Below, in pieces: positions 32,701 to 43,879 of a stretch of DNA of 64,000 bases (within the stretch, counting starts at the first letter, position 1; each line of letters begins with the position of its first letter). Under the pieces are notes generated by a model, which made no database searches, was not told the origin of the DNA, and saw nothing but the letters and a program-made list of their open reading frames with translations. The DNA lies in contig NC_064036.1 in the NCBI RefSeq assembly GCF_932526225.1, forward strand, positions 18,188,953 to 18,252,952, in the 5' to 3' direction. A program made the translations under genes and the position numbers. Source of the stretch: Nematostella vectensis. Its lineage: Eukaryota; Cnidaria; Anthozoa; Actiniaria; Edwardsiidae.

Positions 32701-35700
32701 TTTCCTCCCCCCCCTTTTCTTTGTGTAGGTCCCAACCTTCTGGAAATACTGGATCTGCTCTGTTTATAAGGCTAATAAGGTAGCAAAAACATATTATGTG
32801 GAGTTATTTACCGCCATCCAAATAGTTCTCTTGACCCCTTTTTAGAACATTTCTATAAAACCATGGACAAAATCAGTAAGGAGGGAAAGCTCTGCCTTTT
32901 TTCAGGTGACATAAATTTGAATTTATTAAATTCAGACTCCCACCAACAAACAGGGGAATTTCTTAATACTTTATTTTCATATTCTTTTCAGCCACATATC
33001 TTGCAACCTACTAGAATAACTGATCATTCGGCCACGCTCATAGACAATATATTTTTTAACTCGCTCGAACATAAAACTTGTAGTGGCAATATTGTTTATC
33101 CCTTAACAGATCATCTTCCCAATTTTCTGACAATAGATTCAATTAATATCAATGTCTCAAAAAATGACTTCTACCAAAGTACATTAATGATTTTAATAAC
33201 TGCTCCAACTTATTTGACTTTCATTTATTTGCTGATGATGCCAATTTATTTTGTGCCGATTCTTCATTGACATCCTTAGAGACCAAAGTAAACACAGATC
33301 TGTATAATATAAATCGTTGGCTTTGTGCAAATAAATTGGCTTTGAACATCAGTAAAACTAATTTTGTCATTTTTCGACCAGCACAAAAGAGGCTGGCTAG
33401 TTCTATTTCTTTATCAATCAATAATAATACCATTAAACAAAAAAATAATATCAAATATCTTGGTGTAGTTATTGACTCCTTTCTTAACTGGAAGGAGCAC
33501 ATTAACCAGTTAAGTAAGAAAATCTCCAGAGGTGTCGGAATAATAGCAAAGCTGCGTTACTATGTATCACCAACAATTCTCACTCAGCTATATTATTCTC
33601 TAATTTATCCATTTCTTACTTATGGTGCTATTATTTGGGGCAACACATATGAATCAACAATCAAGCCTCTTTTTATTTTACAGAAGAAAGCTGTTAGAAT
33701 CATAACTTTCTCATCTTACATTGAACATACTTCTCCTATCTTTAGAAAACTAAATATCTTGAAAGCTCCTGATCTAATCTATTACTTAAATACAATATTT
33801 ATGTACAAATTTAATTTGAATCTACTTCCAACTCCTTTTGATTCTTTTTTTACTACGGTTGCTTCAAGGCACAAATATAATACAAGACTGGCTTCTAAAT
33901 CATCGTACTGCCTCCCTTTACCTCGAACTAATTATGGAAAGTTTAATATTCGTTTTAAAGGTGCCTCAATTTGGAATAACATCAAAGAACCTACCAAAAC
34001 CATGCGTTTGCCTAGCTTCAAGGCTGCAATAAAGACCTCAATCCTTGAAAATTATTAGCCTCTATCTAGTTTTTTTGTTTTATTGCATTTTATTTTGCTG
34101 CTGCTTTCATGTATTTTGTATTCGTGCCTTGTACGTCCTTGCTATACGCTCCATTTAATTGAACTTTTTTGTGCTGCCTAGCCAGATTAGCTTTTTAGTT
34201 ACTTCTAGGCAGCCAATACCCAAAATCTGTAATTATTATTTATTTTCTTACTGTAATTTCTGTGTGTGGTATAAATAAAGTTATATTATATTGTTGTTGC
34301 TCTCTTATGAATAGGATATTTTTGTGTATAGATCTATTTTTCCTTTTCCCTACAGCTCATGAAAGTGGAGCATTCACTGCAGAGATAGTCCCTGTTCCTG
34401 TCAAAGGCAAAAAAGGCCCTGAGCAGTTTGCTGTCGATGAACATCCTAGACCCGAAACAACTATTGAACAGCTTGCAAAGCTACCAGCCGTGTTCAAGAA
34501 GAATGGCACAGTTTCTGCTGGCAATGCCTCGGTGAGTAATTAGAAGAAATTGGAGAGGATATAAAGAAAAAGGGAATTTGGGAAAAGAAGAGAGAAAGGG
34601 GGGGGGGGGGGTACCTGGATGTAAGTAAGATTGGGAGAAGAGGGGGAATTCATCAATGAAGATTAGAGTGTATACACCATATTTTTAACCTTTTCACTAC
34701 TGAAGCCCAATGTGTGTCACATCCTGCTGTTCCTGGAGCCTAATTAGCATTCCCCACTAATTTACACACCAAAACGAAACATGCATGCTCAGTAGGTTTT
34801 GGAGGCAGATTGTAAAGAATAAAGCACAGAAACAAGCAGTGCAGATAATGACGTTTTTAATGAACCGAAATATTGGCGTTTTTGCCACTATTGCTTAGAG
34901 CTATAATGATTTGAATTTACAATTTCATACAAAAATTCAAATTTCGCGCCATCTTCTCTACCAATGATCTCAAATTTTGCATCAAGATTATTGTTTATCT
35001 TAGACACAAAATATAAATAGAACATATAATAAAGGTAGTTGTAAGCATATAGTCATAAGAAATAGTGTAAAAATAAAGTCTGTACTATGATAGTTTATGC
35101 CATGCCATGGTCCATTTCATGGAATGCCTGGTGGCAACCTTTACGGCAGAGACCGACTTTGCAGACCGCGCACTCATAGTACGTCTCGATCTTGTAGCCT
35201 TTAGGGGTCGTTTTTCCCTTCTTGCTGCATAGAACACATGCCCTCTTCCTTCCTTCTACATGAGTGGCGACATGAGCTGAGGCTGGGATGTTCTGGGGAG
35301 TTGGGGGAGCAGGGACTCGTGGGCGCTTTCTCGAGTTGAACTTAGCAATAAGCGATTACGCTAGTTCTGTCTTGAAAACGATAACAGTCCTCTTCCCCTT
35401 TCCTTGTAATTGGCGCTTAAATCCTTCAATGACGAATGCGTTGGTCACTGCCAGATTGAACAAAAACCAAAACACGTATTTATACCATTTACGCGATTGC
35501 CAGCCCGAGGAATAAAACGATCGGAGCTGGTCCGCGCGGTCAACTCCTCCCATGTGCGCCGTGTAAACATCCGTCACCTTCGGCTTTTCGATGTCTATTT
35601 CTTCGCGGCCGCGATACTTTCTTCTCACTGTGCGACCCGGCTCAAGAGGAGAAACATTCGTCGAAAGAAGACTGACATCCCTCTTGTCGTGCCATTTTGT

Positions 35701-37106
35701 GAAGAGGAGCTGGCCTCGCTGACGCTGAAGCATTCCACCGGGATTCAACTTCTCTTTGGCACATGACGGCAATTCCCTGCGATTCACGCGCACGCGCACA
35801 GTCCCGCATGCATAGGTTTTTTGATCTAGCAAGTGGTCAAAAAGCCAAACAGTTGTAAAAAAGTTATCACAGAAGATGTGTCTGTAACTGTTAAGGAAAG
35901 GCTTAGCCAGCGTGTCCATGGTCACGCTGTCTGTTTTCTTGCCCAAGGTAAACTTTGTAGTTGCACACGTAGCCGTTGTTCGCGTCGGCCGCCATCCACA
36001 CTTTTATGCCGTATTTCGTCGGCTTTGCAGGCATATATTGGCGAAAGCCATGTCTTCCCTTGAAGGCAATCATTCCCTCATCGACTGATATGAGCTAGGA
36101 CAAGCTACCTACGAGAAAATGGTCAGCTAAAATGTGTAAATGAACCTCCCCCCCCCCCCCCCCCCCTGTTCATAATACTGGCTATGGGCCTGACAATGCA
36201 TATTGAGCATAAAGCAGCAGTGAAAGGTCTGGTATTATATTTTATTATTATCTATGATTGAAGGGTATCTGCGATGGAGCTGCAGCCCTGGTTCTCGCCA
36301 GTGAGAAGGCAGTCAAAGACCATGGCCTTACACCACTAGCGCGGCTCGTGTCTTACTCCATTAATGGTGTTGATCCCGCCATCATGGGTATCGGCCCAGT
36401 GCCGTCCATCAAGTGTGCCCTGGAGAGGGCAGGAAAAACCCTAGATGATATGGACATTATAGAGGTATGTTAGGTTAAAAGTTATCTGCTGTTAGGAATA
36501 TGGTTTCCAAAATGTGGTTTGGACTCTGCTTAATTTTTGTCTTTAATAAGACTTTCTCAGGGCAGACAGTTTATTAAAGACAAAAATTTGGCAGAGTTAA
36601 GAACCAGTTTTTGGTGAACCATTATTTATTGCTCTGGTTAATGGACACAGCAACTTGAGTATTTTAATTTGTTTGTGCTGATATATATATTGTTCAGAGT
36701 TTGAGTGGGTATAGGGGCAGGGAGTACAAATATCATTTTTCTACTACTGTTGTTCTGTCATTCATTAACGAATGTCATGTAGTTTTTTTTATTAGTATGA
36801 ACCAGGGTTGTTTCTTTATCCCTTAATGCTTGGAATGTCTCCATAGTGTGTTGATTCTCATTTCAGGTTAATGAGGCATTTGCACCCCAGTTCTTAGCTG
36901 TACAAAAGGACCTAGGCTTGGACATGAGCAAGACTAATGTAAATGGCGGCGCCATTGCACTGGGTCACCCAGTTGGCACATCAGGAGCACGACTGACAGT
37001 TCACCTCACCCATGAGATGATGCGCAAAGGTCTCAAGTATTCCATTGGATCTGCATGTATTGGTGGTGGACAAGGTGTCGCTCTTGTCCTTGAGAATGTG
37101 GCTTGA
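29703..37106 (+). CDS. ACAA2: 3-ketoacyl-CoA thiolase, mitochondrial (acetyl-CoA acyltransferase 2), 7 exons
   Basis: Catalyses the last step of mitochondrial fatty-acid beta-oxidation, thiolytic cleavage of 3-ketoacyl-CoA to acetyl-CoA and a shortened acyl-CoA. Exons: 29703-29885, 30288-30416, 31370-31486, 32249-32396, 34356-34531, 36264-36464 and 36867-37106. All junctions are GT-AG with matching phases, and the sum is 397 aa, the length of human ACAA2. The acyl-accepting Cys92 is in [10 protein letters not shown], the catalytic His in [11 protein letters not shown], and the acid/base Cys in [10 protein letters not shown]. The N-terminus [20 protein letters not shown] matches the non-cleaved start of the vertebrate enzyme. 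Intron 2 holds a MITE-like element, intron 4 a LINE remnant and intron 5 a piggyBac remnant; none touches coding sequence. Confidence 0.97.
29886..30287. other. ACAA2 intron 1
   Basis: A 402-bp AT-rich intron with donor CAG|GTAACG and acceptor CCCCCAG. Nothing else seen. Confidence 0.7.
30688..30856. mobile_element. MITE-like element in ACAA2 intron 2
   Basis: Terminal inverted repeats CAGGGGCGTAGCCAG (left) and CTGGCTACGCCGCTG (right) bound about 169 bp. The CAGGGGCG terminus is typical of hAT-derived non-autonomous elements. I could not see a clear 8-bp target duplication. The rest of intron 2 (30417-31369) is unremarkable. Confidence 0.65.
31678..32183. repeat. Nested inverted repeats in ACAA2 intron 3
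   Basis: A roughly 25-bp imperfect inverted repeat pairs about 31679-31704 (CATAGTTTTCTGTGG side) with about 31780-31806. TTCTACAACAC at about 31801 is repeated inverted as GTGTTGTAGAA at about 32172. These look like termini of small foldback or MITE elements. There is no coding content. Confidence 0.5.
32793..34290 (+). mobile_element. Defective non-LTR retrotransposon (LINE) in ACAA2 intron 4
   Basis: The frame at about 32795-33180 encodes the C-terminal part of an apurinic-type endonuclease ([48 protein letters not shown]). From about 33219 to 34058 a different frame encodes the end of a reverse transcriptase, starting just before the FADD active-site box (33228-33239) and running to a stop at 34056-34058. 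The fingers and most of the palm are missing between them, so the copy has a large internal deletion as well as a 5' truncation. The layout suggests a CR1/L2/jockey-like clade. It is in the same orientation as ACAA2 and ends in an AT-rich tail with AATAAA near 34275. It is not functional. Confidence 0.85.
34687..36105 (-). pseudogene. piggyBac-type transposase remnant in ACAA2 intron 5
   Basis: The minus strand encodes the C-terminal two-thirds of a piggyBac/PGBD4-like DDE transposase, from about 36105 to a stop at 35095. The three catalytic Asp contexts are visible: [20 protein letters not shown] and MGGVDRADQ. The Cys-rich zinc finger near the end (CVLC...CAVC...CRKGC) is also readable. It is broken by a one-base frameshift near 35940-35945 and an in-frame stop at 35356-35358. 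TTAACC at about 34686 fits the 3' piggyBac terminus with its TTAA target. The N-terminal part and the other terminus are missing near 36105. It is antisense to ACAA2. Confidence 0.85.
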
Positions 37107-37815
37107 AGAACTGGATTTGGGTCAATGGCAGATTACCACATGTACAGGGGGCTCTTTGGACCTATTCACAGCTAGCGTCTTAGTGGTGATTGTATATTTT
37201 TATTAATTAAACCGAAAAACAGAGTTCTGTGTGTTGGTTTATCATTATTTACACAATATATTTACATAGGTGTTGACAAAATACATTTTGTGTGGTGTTC
37301 AGTTCAGCATTGGTCTTCAACGCTCTGACTTTGACAAGTCTAGGCATGTGTGATAATTCTTCCCCCATCTAGTTCACCATCTAGACTTTCTTTAGCCTGA
37401 AATGATAATATAGGCATTGCAAGATTAAAAAACACAAAATATGTAAACTTCAGTTGGCAAGTTCTTATGGCCACATGGGAAGGATAATGGTCTAGCACTT
37501 TGACCAGTATGGCCTGCTTTGCAACAAGAGTCCTTGCCAAAATAATCAACCCAAGCTGACTGTTTGATGTAGGATTATATATAAAAATCCATTGCAACAT
37601 TTTAAAAATCCCCTGCAACATAAGCCTAGCTAAATGCGATTATATCATTTAAAGATTAAATATTCTAGTAAAATAGTCATAATAATAATTTCATAGGGCA
37701 TTGCTGTGCATTTTATGGGCTAAAATGAAGAAATCACCATCAGACTAACAAACAGTAATTTGCTGATATCTGAGCCTCGGCATGCTCTTAAAATCTAGTG
37801 AATTCTAAGGCTGGA
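37107..37815. other. ACAA2 3' flank
   Basis: Probable 3' UTR with ATTAAA near 37204. The minus-strand frame at 37340-37621 shows no homology. No gene recognised. Confidence 0.45.
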
Positions 37816-37817
37816 CG

Positions 37818-38636
37818 TTCTTATAACCCAGCATAATTAATCAATGAACATCGATTATCAGTTTGCCAATCGATATCAATCGATAAAATCAGCCGATTAC
37901 TATTGATTGATATTGGTAATCGATGATTAGTCGATAGCCACACAAAGATATTTCTTAATTTCATCGGCTGTCATCGATTGACTACCCTGGCTTTGATATA
38001 ATTTCATAACATTATCTGGGTGCAATAAATGTTCATAATGTGAGTTCGTGTATTGAAAAATACGCTTACTGAATGACTGTCGTTGCGATTGTTGATAGTC
38101 ATTAGTTGAGCTATGATTTGTTGAAATGCTCCTAAATGTTTTGCTAGTTTTGTCGACAGAGATCATAGCAGGCCGCTTGCTTCACTCATCTTGCCATGCA
38201 AGCTCGGCTTGAATTACGTTTTTACTCCAACGCTTGTGTGCAGGGAGATACAATATAAATGGCATTCGTTCTTTTATTCAAGGGTCCGTCAAAAGGAAAG
38301 GGGGTGGGCCAGCAAAGCCTAGAAAAGGACCAGCGACATGTTTGAAATGTTATAGTAATTATGTGTTTTTAATGAGCTATTTTGAAAAGGATTATAACTC
38401 TGTTGCTGCCCGTTTCAAAAAGGTATCATTAAGGGCCTTTAACAATGATCGTATCTAATGATCATATCTAATGAAAATCGATATTAATCAATCATGGTAC
38501 CATCATCGATTACTAATTGATGAAAGGTCACAAATTTGCACATCATCGATTAACCATCGATTTCCAATATTAATAGATTGATATTGATTTTTGTCGATTA
38601 TCGGTTTCATTGATTAATTACGCCGGGTTATAAACA
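37818..38636. mobile_element. Non-autonomous DNA transposon with about 25-bp inverted termini
   Basis: The left end TTATAACCCAGCATAATTAA and the right end, read inverted as TTATAACCCGGCGTAATTAA, continue to match through TCAATGAA. Subterminal regions on both sides are packed with ATCGAT-type motifs. The roughly 0.8-kb interior has no recognisable transposase; the small frames at 37927-38166 (-) and 38234-38458 (+) match nothing I know. The termini sit in TATAA/TTATAA context, so a TA or TTAA-like target is possible. Confidence 0.75.
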
Positions 38637-38790
38637 AGGATCTAATAAAAAGATTGTAAATGGAAAACCCGATATTATTGTTACTTAGAAGCACTGGGGG
38701 TTAGAATACATGGATTTTCTCGCGCAACCTAGCTTGAAATATAAGTAGGTCTACTTTATAAATTCCTAAGAGAGGTACTCCAGGGACTTC

Positions 38791-39159
38791 TCAGTGAGCG
38801 AGGCCGTTACCGTTCGTTGTGTCTTGCATTGCAGCTGCTTCCCGCCTCAATTCCTTTATTACGGACGCTAGGGACTCAGGGTTCACTCCAGCTTCGCATA
38901 ACTTCACGCATATCGCCAATGTCTCGGTATCTAAACCTGTATTCAGCAGCTTGGAAATCTCTGTCAACGCTGGAGAAAGTCAACGAAAAAAAACAAATAT
39001 AAGGGATCACTGTACAATAAAAAAGGCGATGTAATTGGTTTTATTTTATGTCTTATTTCAGAAGGGTAGCCAAATGATGATTAAACGCAGGGAAATAGCG
39101 TAAAAACCCTTACTTTCCATTGCTTCTCTTGCCGCTGAGACCTTCGTCTTGTCCGCCAT
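38791..39159 (-). CDS. MZT1: Mitotic-spindle organizing protein 1, 2 exons (74 aa)
   Basis: MZT1 binds the N-terminal regions of gamma-tubulin complex proteins and is needed to recruit gamma-tubulin ring complexes for microtubule nucleation. Exons on the minus strand: 39159-39114 (ATG at 39159, donor GAAA|GTAAGG, phase 1) and 38969-38791 (acceptor CTCCAG, stop TGA). The protein starts [20 protein letters not shown]. Its core, [20 protein letters not shown] then [19 protein letters not shown], is the family signature almost residue by residue. The length of 74 aa compares with 82 in human. It lies head to head with BORA, 408 bp apart. Longer open frames antisense to exon 2 are shadows. Confidence 0.95.
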
Positions 39160-39567
39160 CTTGAATTTGGTGTTAGGGTCAGCGGTTTAACTATTCTGGC
39201 TAGGTAGAGAGAGCTTTTGAATTTATATAAGAGGAAAAAAAAATTTCACTATTATACGCCAATAAACATAAGACAGACAATCAAAAATGAATGCTTCTCA
39301 GAGAACATGGAAGTTGCCAAGGCTAAACAATGCATGAAATAAAGAAAGCAGCATATTTCAATTATCTTTGGAACTAAATTCTCCCAACATTGTAAGCGAT
39401 CATATTTCCCGACAACCCTCGATTGAGCGGCAAATTCAAAATTTTCAAATTGTGTCCAGTTCAAAAGTTATCATTTAGACTTAACACGAAAGTATTTATC
39501 TCTCTTTATCGCCTTTTTATGGGTTACTAATATAACCCATCTCCGTACTTATGCAGAGTCGTTCAGT
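39160..39567. promoter_or_regulatory. Putative bidirectional promoter, MZT1 / BORA
   Basis: Only 408 bp lie between the two start codons, which point away from each other. No TATA box or named factor site can be assigned with confidence. The region is AT-rich rather than a GC island. Confidence 0.6.
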
Positions 39568-42500
39568 ATGACTGACAGCATGAGTTACTCTGTTTCCTCG
39601 CTCGAGGTGACACGAAATCCGTTCGAGAGCGACCATGAAGATAGACTCCACTTCCCTGGCTTCAGTCCGTCTATGTTTACAACGCCAAGGACCCCGATCA
39701 GTGAGAAGGTATTAATTTATAACATATTTTTTTGGGGTGGGGGGCACTTCTTTTACCTTTTGTGCGACGGTTGTGGTACATTTTATTTGCTTGGAGATCA
39801 AAATTTCGATTTTGCTCGCGCTAATCGCGAAGCCAAAAATGAGAGGAAATCATTTTTCTTGTACTTGGCACAGCGAGCAAGAAGTCCAAGGTTGACCTTT
39901 CTATCTAATTTCATTTAATTCCAGCGAAAACCTAAAGAGTTTCGTTGGTCTATCGATCAAATATCTGTTCTTGTAAGTATCAACGTCCCGATGTTTTGTT
40001 GTTGATTTGAAAGTTATTTTGTCTTTTCTTTGCTTTCCTTGACATGACCTTTCTCTACTTAGCGCCCGGCTGATATTGATGAATTCCCAAACCAAGAAAC
40101 AAGCAGCACCCTGGAAAGGTTAAACATGTTTATCAAACACAACCCTTTCCAACATAGGGGTATCCATGGGTGGGTGGGGGGGGGGGGGGGGCTTTACACC
40201 ATAAAGACAATGTTAGAACCACTCCTCGATTTTTTATTGCAATAGGAACTATATAAAGTGAGTATCAAGAATTCTATAGAAAGGAAGAATTAGGGACCTG
40301 CAATGAAAAGTATTGGATATGGTGGACCTGCCCTAGACTACATAAATGCCAGTGCATTTGGGTCAAGTTTTTGGCTGTAATACTAAACTCACCCATCTTT
40401 TTTGTGTGTGCAATGCAGAGAACATGAGGTCCAACTTGCAGTTGATGAGGTACTGTGTACAAATAACATGTTCAACATATTGCTATATAAAGGAATTTTG
40501 TGAGAAAATTTGAGTGTTTAGAGGATACAAATTATGAGAAGCTATAAGTCAACACAAGGTTGAAAAGGTATGTTGAATGCATCTGTGAAACAGAGAAGTT
40601 GTGCCAATGTTTCAAGCGTTAATCCTTCGTTGGAGCAAAAGACGAAGGCAAAGGGCTAACACTAGAAACGTTAGCGCAACAACAGAGGCGTTCAGCATAC
40701 AGTCCCTTTCAACATTTTGCTGATTTATAGATTGTCTACACAACACCTACGCAGGCCATCTAGTTATTCTACAGCTTGTCTGTAGTCTTTCTAGTTACAC
40801 CACATGGTCAGGGATGGTTATGTTGCTGATTGCAATGACAGTGTTTACATCCGCTGATTGATAATGGTAATAACAGTGCTTGAATATGCTGATTGCTATG
40901 GTAACAATGACTAAGGTTTTAATGATATTGTAGTAAGGGTAAAAATAAGGAGCCCTGGAGGGAAGTGTTCCATTGCAAGTGTTGACTGAAAGAGCAGGCT
41001 GTGTGTTTCATTGGAGTTTGTCTACTGGTTGGCTAAAGAATCAAGCTGGTTAGATATGGCACAAAGTTAAGCACAATACATTAAATAATGATATTGTATA
41101 TCTTTTCACAGTATTTCTCTCAAGATGCAATTGTTCCATCACCTTGGACACCAAATAGATCAGTAAAGCATGTCACCTTTTCACCCCTACCACCCCATAC
41201 AAAATGTAAGCTAGAAATGTTCCTATATTAAGAAATTAATATCTTAGTATGTAAAGTATGTTGTTAGACAAGTAAACTTTTTACACAAAAATTTGTAATT
41301 GACAAGACATTTTGTCTGCAGATATTCCAAATGATAGCTCAATGAATTCATCTAGCAACTCGCAGATTGATAGTCTGAGGACGGCACCACCTAAACTTTG
41401 TGCTGATGGTATGTTGAAATGCACTAATGCAATGTAAACCAAAACTGTGTACTGTATGTGCATTTAAACACATGCAGTTCAAACAAACAATAAAACTTAA
41501 TTCAACTTGACTTGGTTGCAGTTCCAAAAAAAAAAGATTAACATTTTCAACTTGGCTTAGTTTCAGTTCAAACAGACCTTTGTTTGCCCATTGACTTTGA
41601 CCTGGAAGAAGTGCTAGGTAAGCGAGTTTAAACTACTGTATTCAATCAAAAGAAAATAAGTAAGGGGCAATTATTCAATTACACCGCCCTACCTCTATAA
41701 CCTACCCCCTAGCACCAGAGCCTAGGACATCTGTACAGTACATAGCTTGAAAACAGCATGCTGAGCCTCCAACCACAGGCTATCACTATTAGAAATTTAA
41801 ACAAATTGACATGGTTAAGAATTACTAAGAATTGAATTGTCAAAATTGATCTTATATATTTTGGTAGTCCCTTCCCTAAATTTCTTTATACTTTCTAAAG
41901 TGTTATCCTCAGTATTTGTCTGATTTTAATTACATGTTTACAGGGCAAGTGTTTTACAATGGCAATGAGGCTGGGGAAAGGGAACTATCCATATCTTCCC
42001 TCCGTCGCAAATTGTTCCCCCAAGGGGATGGTATGACCAACCAAGACCACAACAATAATACCCCACACACAGATGAAGTGCAGAAAATCAGATCCATTCT
42101 GAAGCATCCGAAGAGCCCTCTGGTAAAAATGATATTTAGTGCTTCTACCATAGCACCCCAACACTCAGATTAACTAACGATTATGGTACTCTCTGTAAAA
42201 CTTGCACAATTACATCTCAGCCAAATTTTGTATTTGTGTAATCAGCTCTTTACTAAATAGCTATTTTAGCAAAATGAGCACAAAAAATAAAATGCAAATG
42301 AGTGTAGGGTAAAAATGTCCACAGTATGTGAAATAACAGACAATTTTTGGTATTTCCAGCAAAGGAAAGTGTGGTATTGAAATAAAATTGAATTCATATG
42401 ACTTTAAGTTGGAAATATAATATCTTTTTTGAAATATATTAATGGTATAAGAAAAGAAATCAACAAAATTACCCATTTTCCAGGTTACATCCAGTCCTAT

Positions 42501-42771
42501 GGGATGCAAGGACCGCCAACAACCCCATGACTCCACCCACTGTAGATCATCAAGCCCCGATGTCTCCCCCATCAAGACCTCACGCTACTCCCTAGCACTC
42601 TATACCAGCCCCATGTGTCTGACCCAAGTGCTGGAGTCATCAGGGGTGGATATAGCCAATGAACTGGACATGTTTCCTGATATCTCCCCCATCAAGGATT
42701 ATGATAATAACCCACACAATCAGTCAAAGACAGGGCAACACAGGAATGGTGAGTTTTGTCACAGAGTTTAA
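39568..42771 (+). CDS. BORA: Protein aurora borealis (Bora), Polo-like kinase 1 activator, 9 exons
   Basis: Bora binds PLK1 and promotes its activation by Aurora A at mitotic entry. Exons: 39568-39708, 39925-39972, 40063-40118, 40419-40449, 41112-41205, 41322-41408, 41567-41617, 41944-42122 and 42484-42771, all phase-compatible. Conserved blocks are NPFES, FSPSMF, EFRWSIDQISVLRPADIDE, and YFSQDAIVPSPWTP, which contains the family's SPW motif. Many Ser/Thr-Pro sites follow (for example SPDVSPIKTSRYS, DISPIKDY). If the last exon reads through, the stop at 42769-42771 gives 324 aa, short against human (about 559). A good donor (AATG|GTGAGT, 42748/42749) lies 20 bases before that stop, and phase 1 would join in frame to the exon at 43875, so the 3' end is unsure. 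AATAAA near 42924 supports ending here. Confidence 0.88.
40450..41111. other. BORA intron 4, with a foldback element at about 40569-40703
   Basis: TATGTTGAATGCATCTGT at about 40569 is matched inverted near 40686-40703 (CAGAGGCGTTCAGCATA), with further paired segments such as GTTAATCCTTCGTT and ACGAAGGCAAAGGGCTAAC. This makes an imperfect foldback of about 135 bp. The rest of the intron is unremarkable. Confidence 0.5.
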
Positions 42772-43874
42772 TCTTGTGATGTGAAAAATAAGGCTTTCTT
42801 GAAAAATGAAATTTAATGGAATTAATTCAACAAAACTAGCAGACATCAGAGATTATGAATTATGTAAAAGGAGAGGGAAACTAGCAGGTGGAATCTCATT
42901 GAAAAGTGGCGGTCAAACTAGAAAATAAACATAGGAATTGGTGGATAATTGGTGTACCAGATGTTCATGGAAGGAGGAGAAGGAGGATTTTTATTCTAAC
43001 CCTCTGTGGATGTGCTTTGGGGTGTACAGTGAGAAATGAGGGATACTGAATAGTTTTCATTGGCCAAAAGACCTTGAATTCTATATACGCAGGGCCCTAA
43101 AACTTGATGGCTCTGTAAACAGGGCTGTAACAGGCCTAGAAATATTAGGAGGGCACAATACAGAAACATTAAGAAAATATTGAGGGGGGGGGGCACATAC
43201 CACAGTGGCCAACCCCCTGCTACGGCCCTGTTAAATTTATTTCAGTTTTTTTTTTACTTTTGGTAATTGCTTTTAGTAATAAGATGCTAATAGTGCAATG
43301 CAAGTGGACGGTGTCTCCATGTTATTTGCATGGAATTATCCATCTGCGTTTTCTAGAACAAAATTACAACACAATCAGGACTATAGATAAAGTTTATTGT
43401 ACTGTGCATTATAAAATGTGCCGATTTTCATACTTTTACATGCCGCCTCTAACCCTCTTTAAATATTAACCATACCTTGGAGTAAAAAATAATTTTTTTT
43501 GTATTTCTAGCGGTAAAATTGATTGATATTTGAGGATTTTGATTCAGTAATAATCACCAATCAATCTTCTTTGCTTTGATTTAACTCACATTTGACATTT
43601 GACTTACGGAGCATTTTTGGAGTTTTGTTGTCACAAATAAACGTTATCCTTCAAACTTTAATTTGGGCGCCCTGTGGTCGTCTAACATTGCGGGAATTGG
43701 GAACTATAAACAAAGAGAGCAGTCGGGCGTCTCGACAAGTTTTGTTCGTTTGTTGTTCTTTTACTGTTCATGGAAACAGGCTGTTGTAACTAGATGCTCG
43801 TTAATTGGACATTTTCAACTGAACTACTTGAAGTGTTTTAGTTAAAAAAAATTGATAACATTGTTATTTTCTAG
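42772..43874. other. Region between BORA and the unrecognised gene
   Basis: Contains AATAAA near 42924, the MITE-like copy at 43123-43230, and a GC-richer stretch at about 43660-43745 that could be a promoter/5' UTR for the gene starting at 43880. The acceptor-like TTATTTTCTAG at 43864-43874 would alternatively make the whole region a BORA intron. Confidence 0.45.
43123..43230. mobile_element. MITE-like dispersed element, copy 1
   Basis: Bounded by CAGGGCTGTAACAGG and the roughly inverse CTGCTACGGCCCTG, with interior blocks AAATATTAGGAGGGCACAAT, GAAACATTA and AATATTGAGGGGGG. The same order of blocks recurs at 60558-60717, so this is a dispersed family. The CAGGGC terminus is hAT-like. No clear target duplication. 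Confidence 0.65.
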
Positions 43875-43879
43875 TCTCT

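Noticed and set aside
35410-36063. Plus-strand frames of 118 and 76 codons in ACAA2 intron 5
   Set aside because: Antisense shadows of the piggyBac transposase remnant, whose catalytic motifs read on the minus strand.
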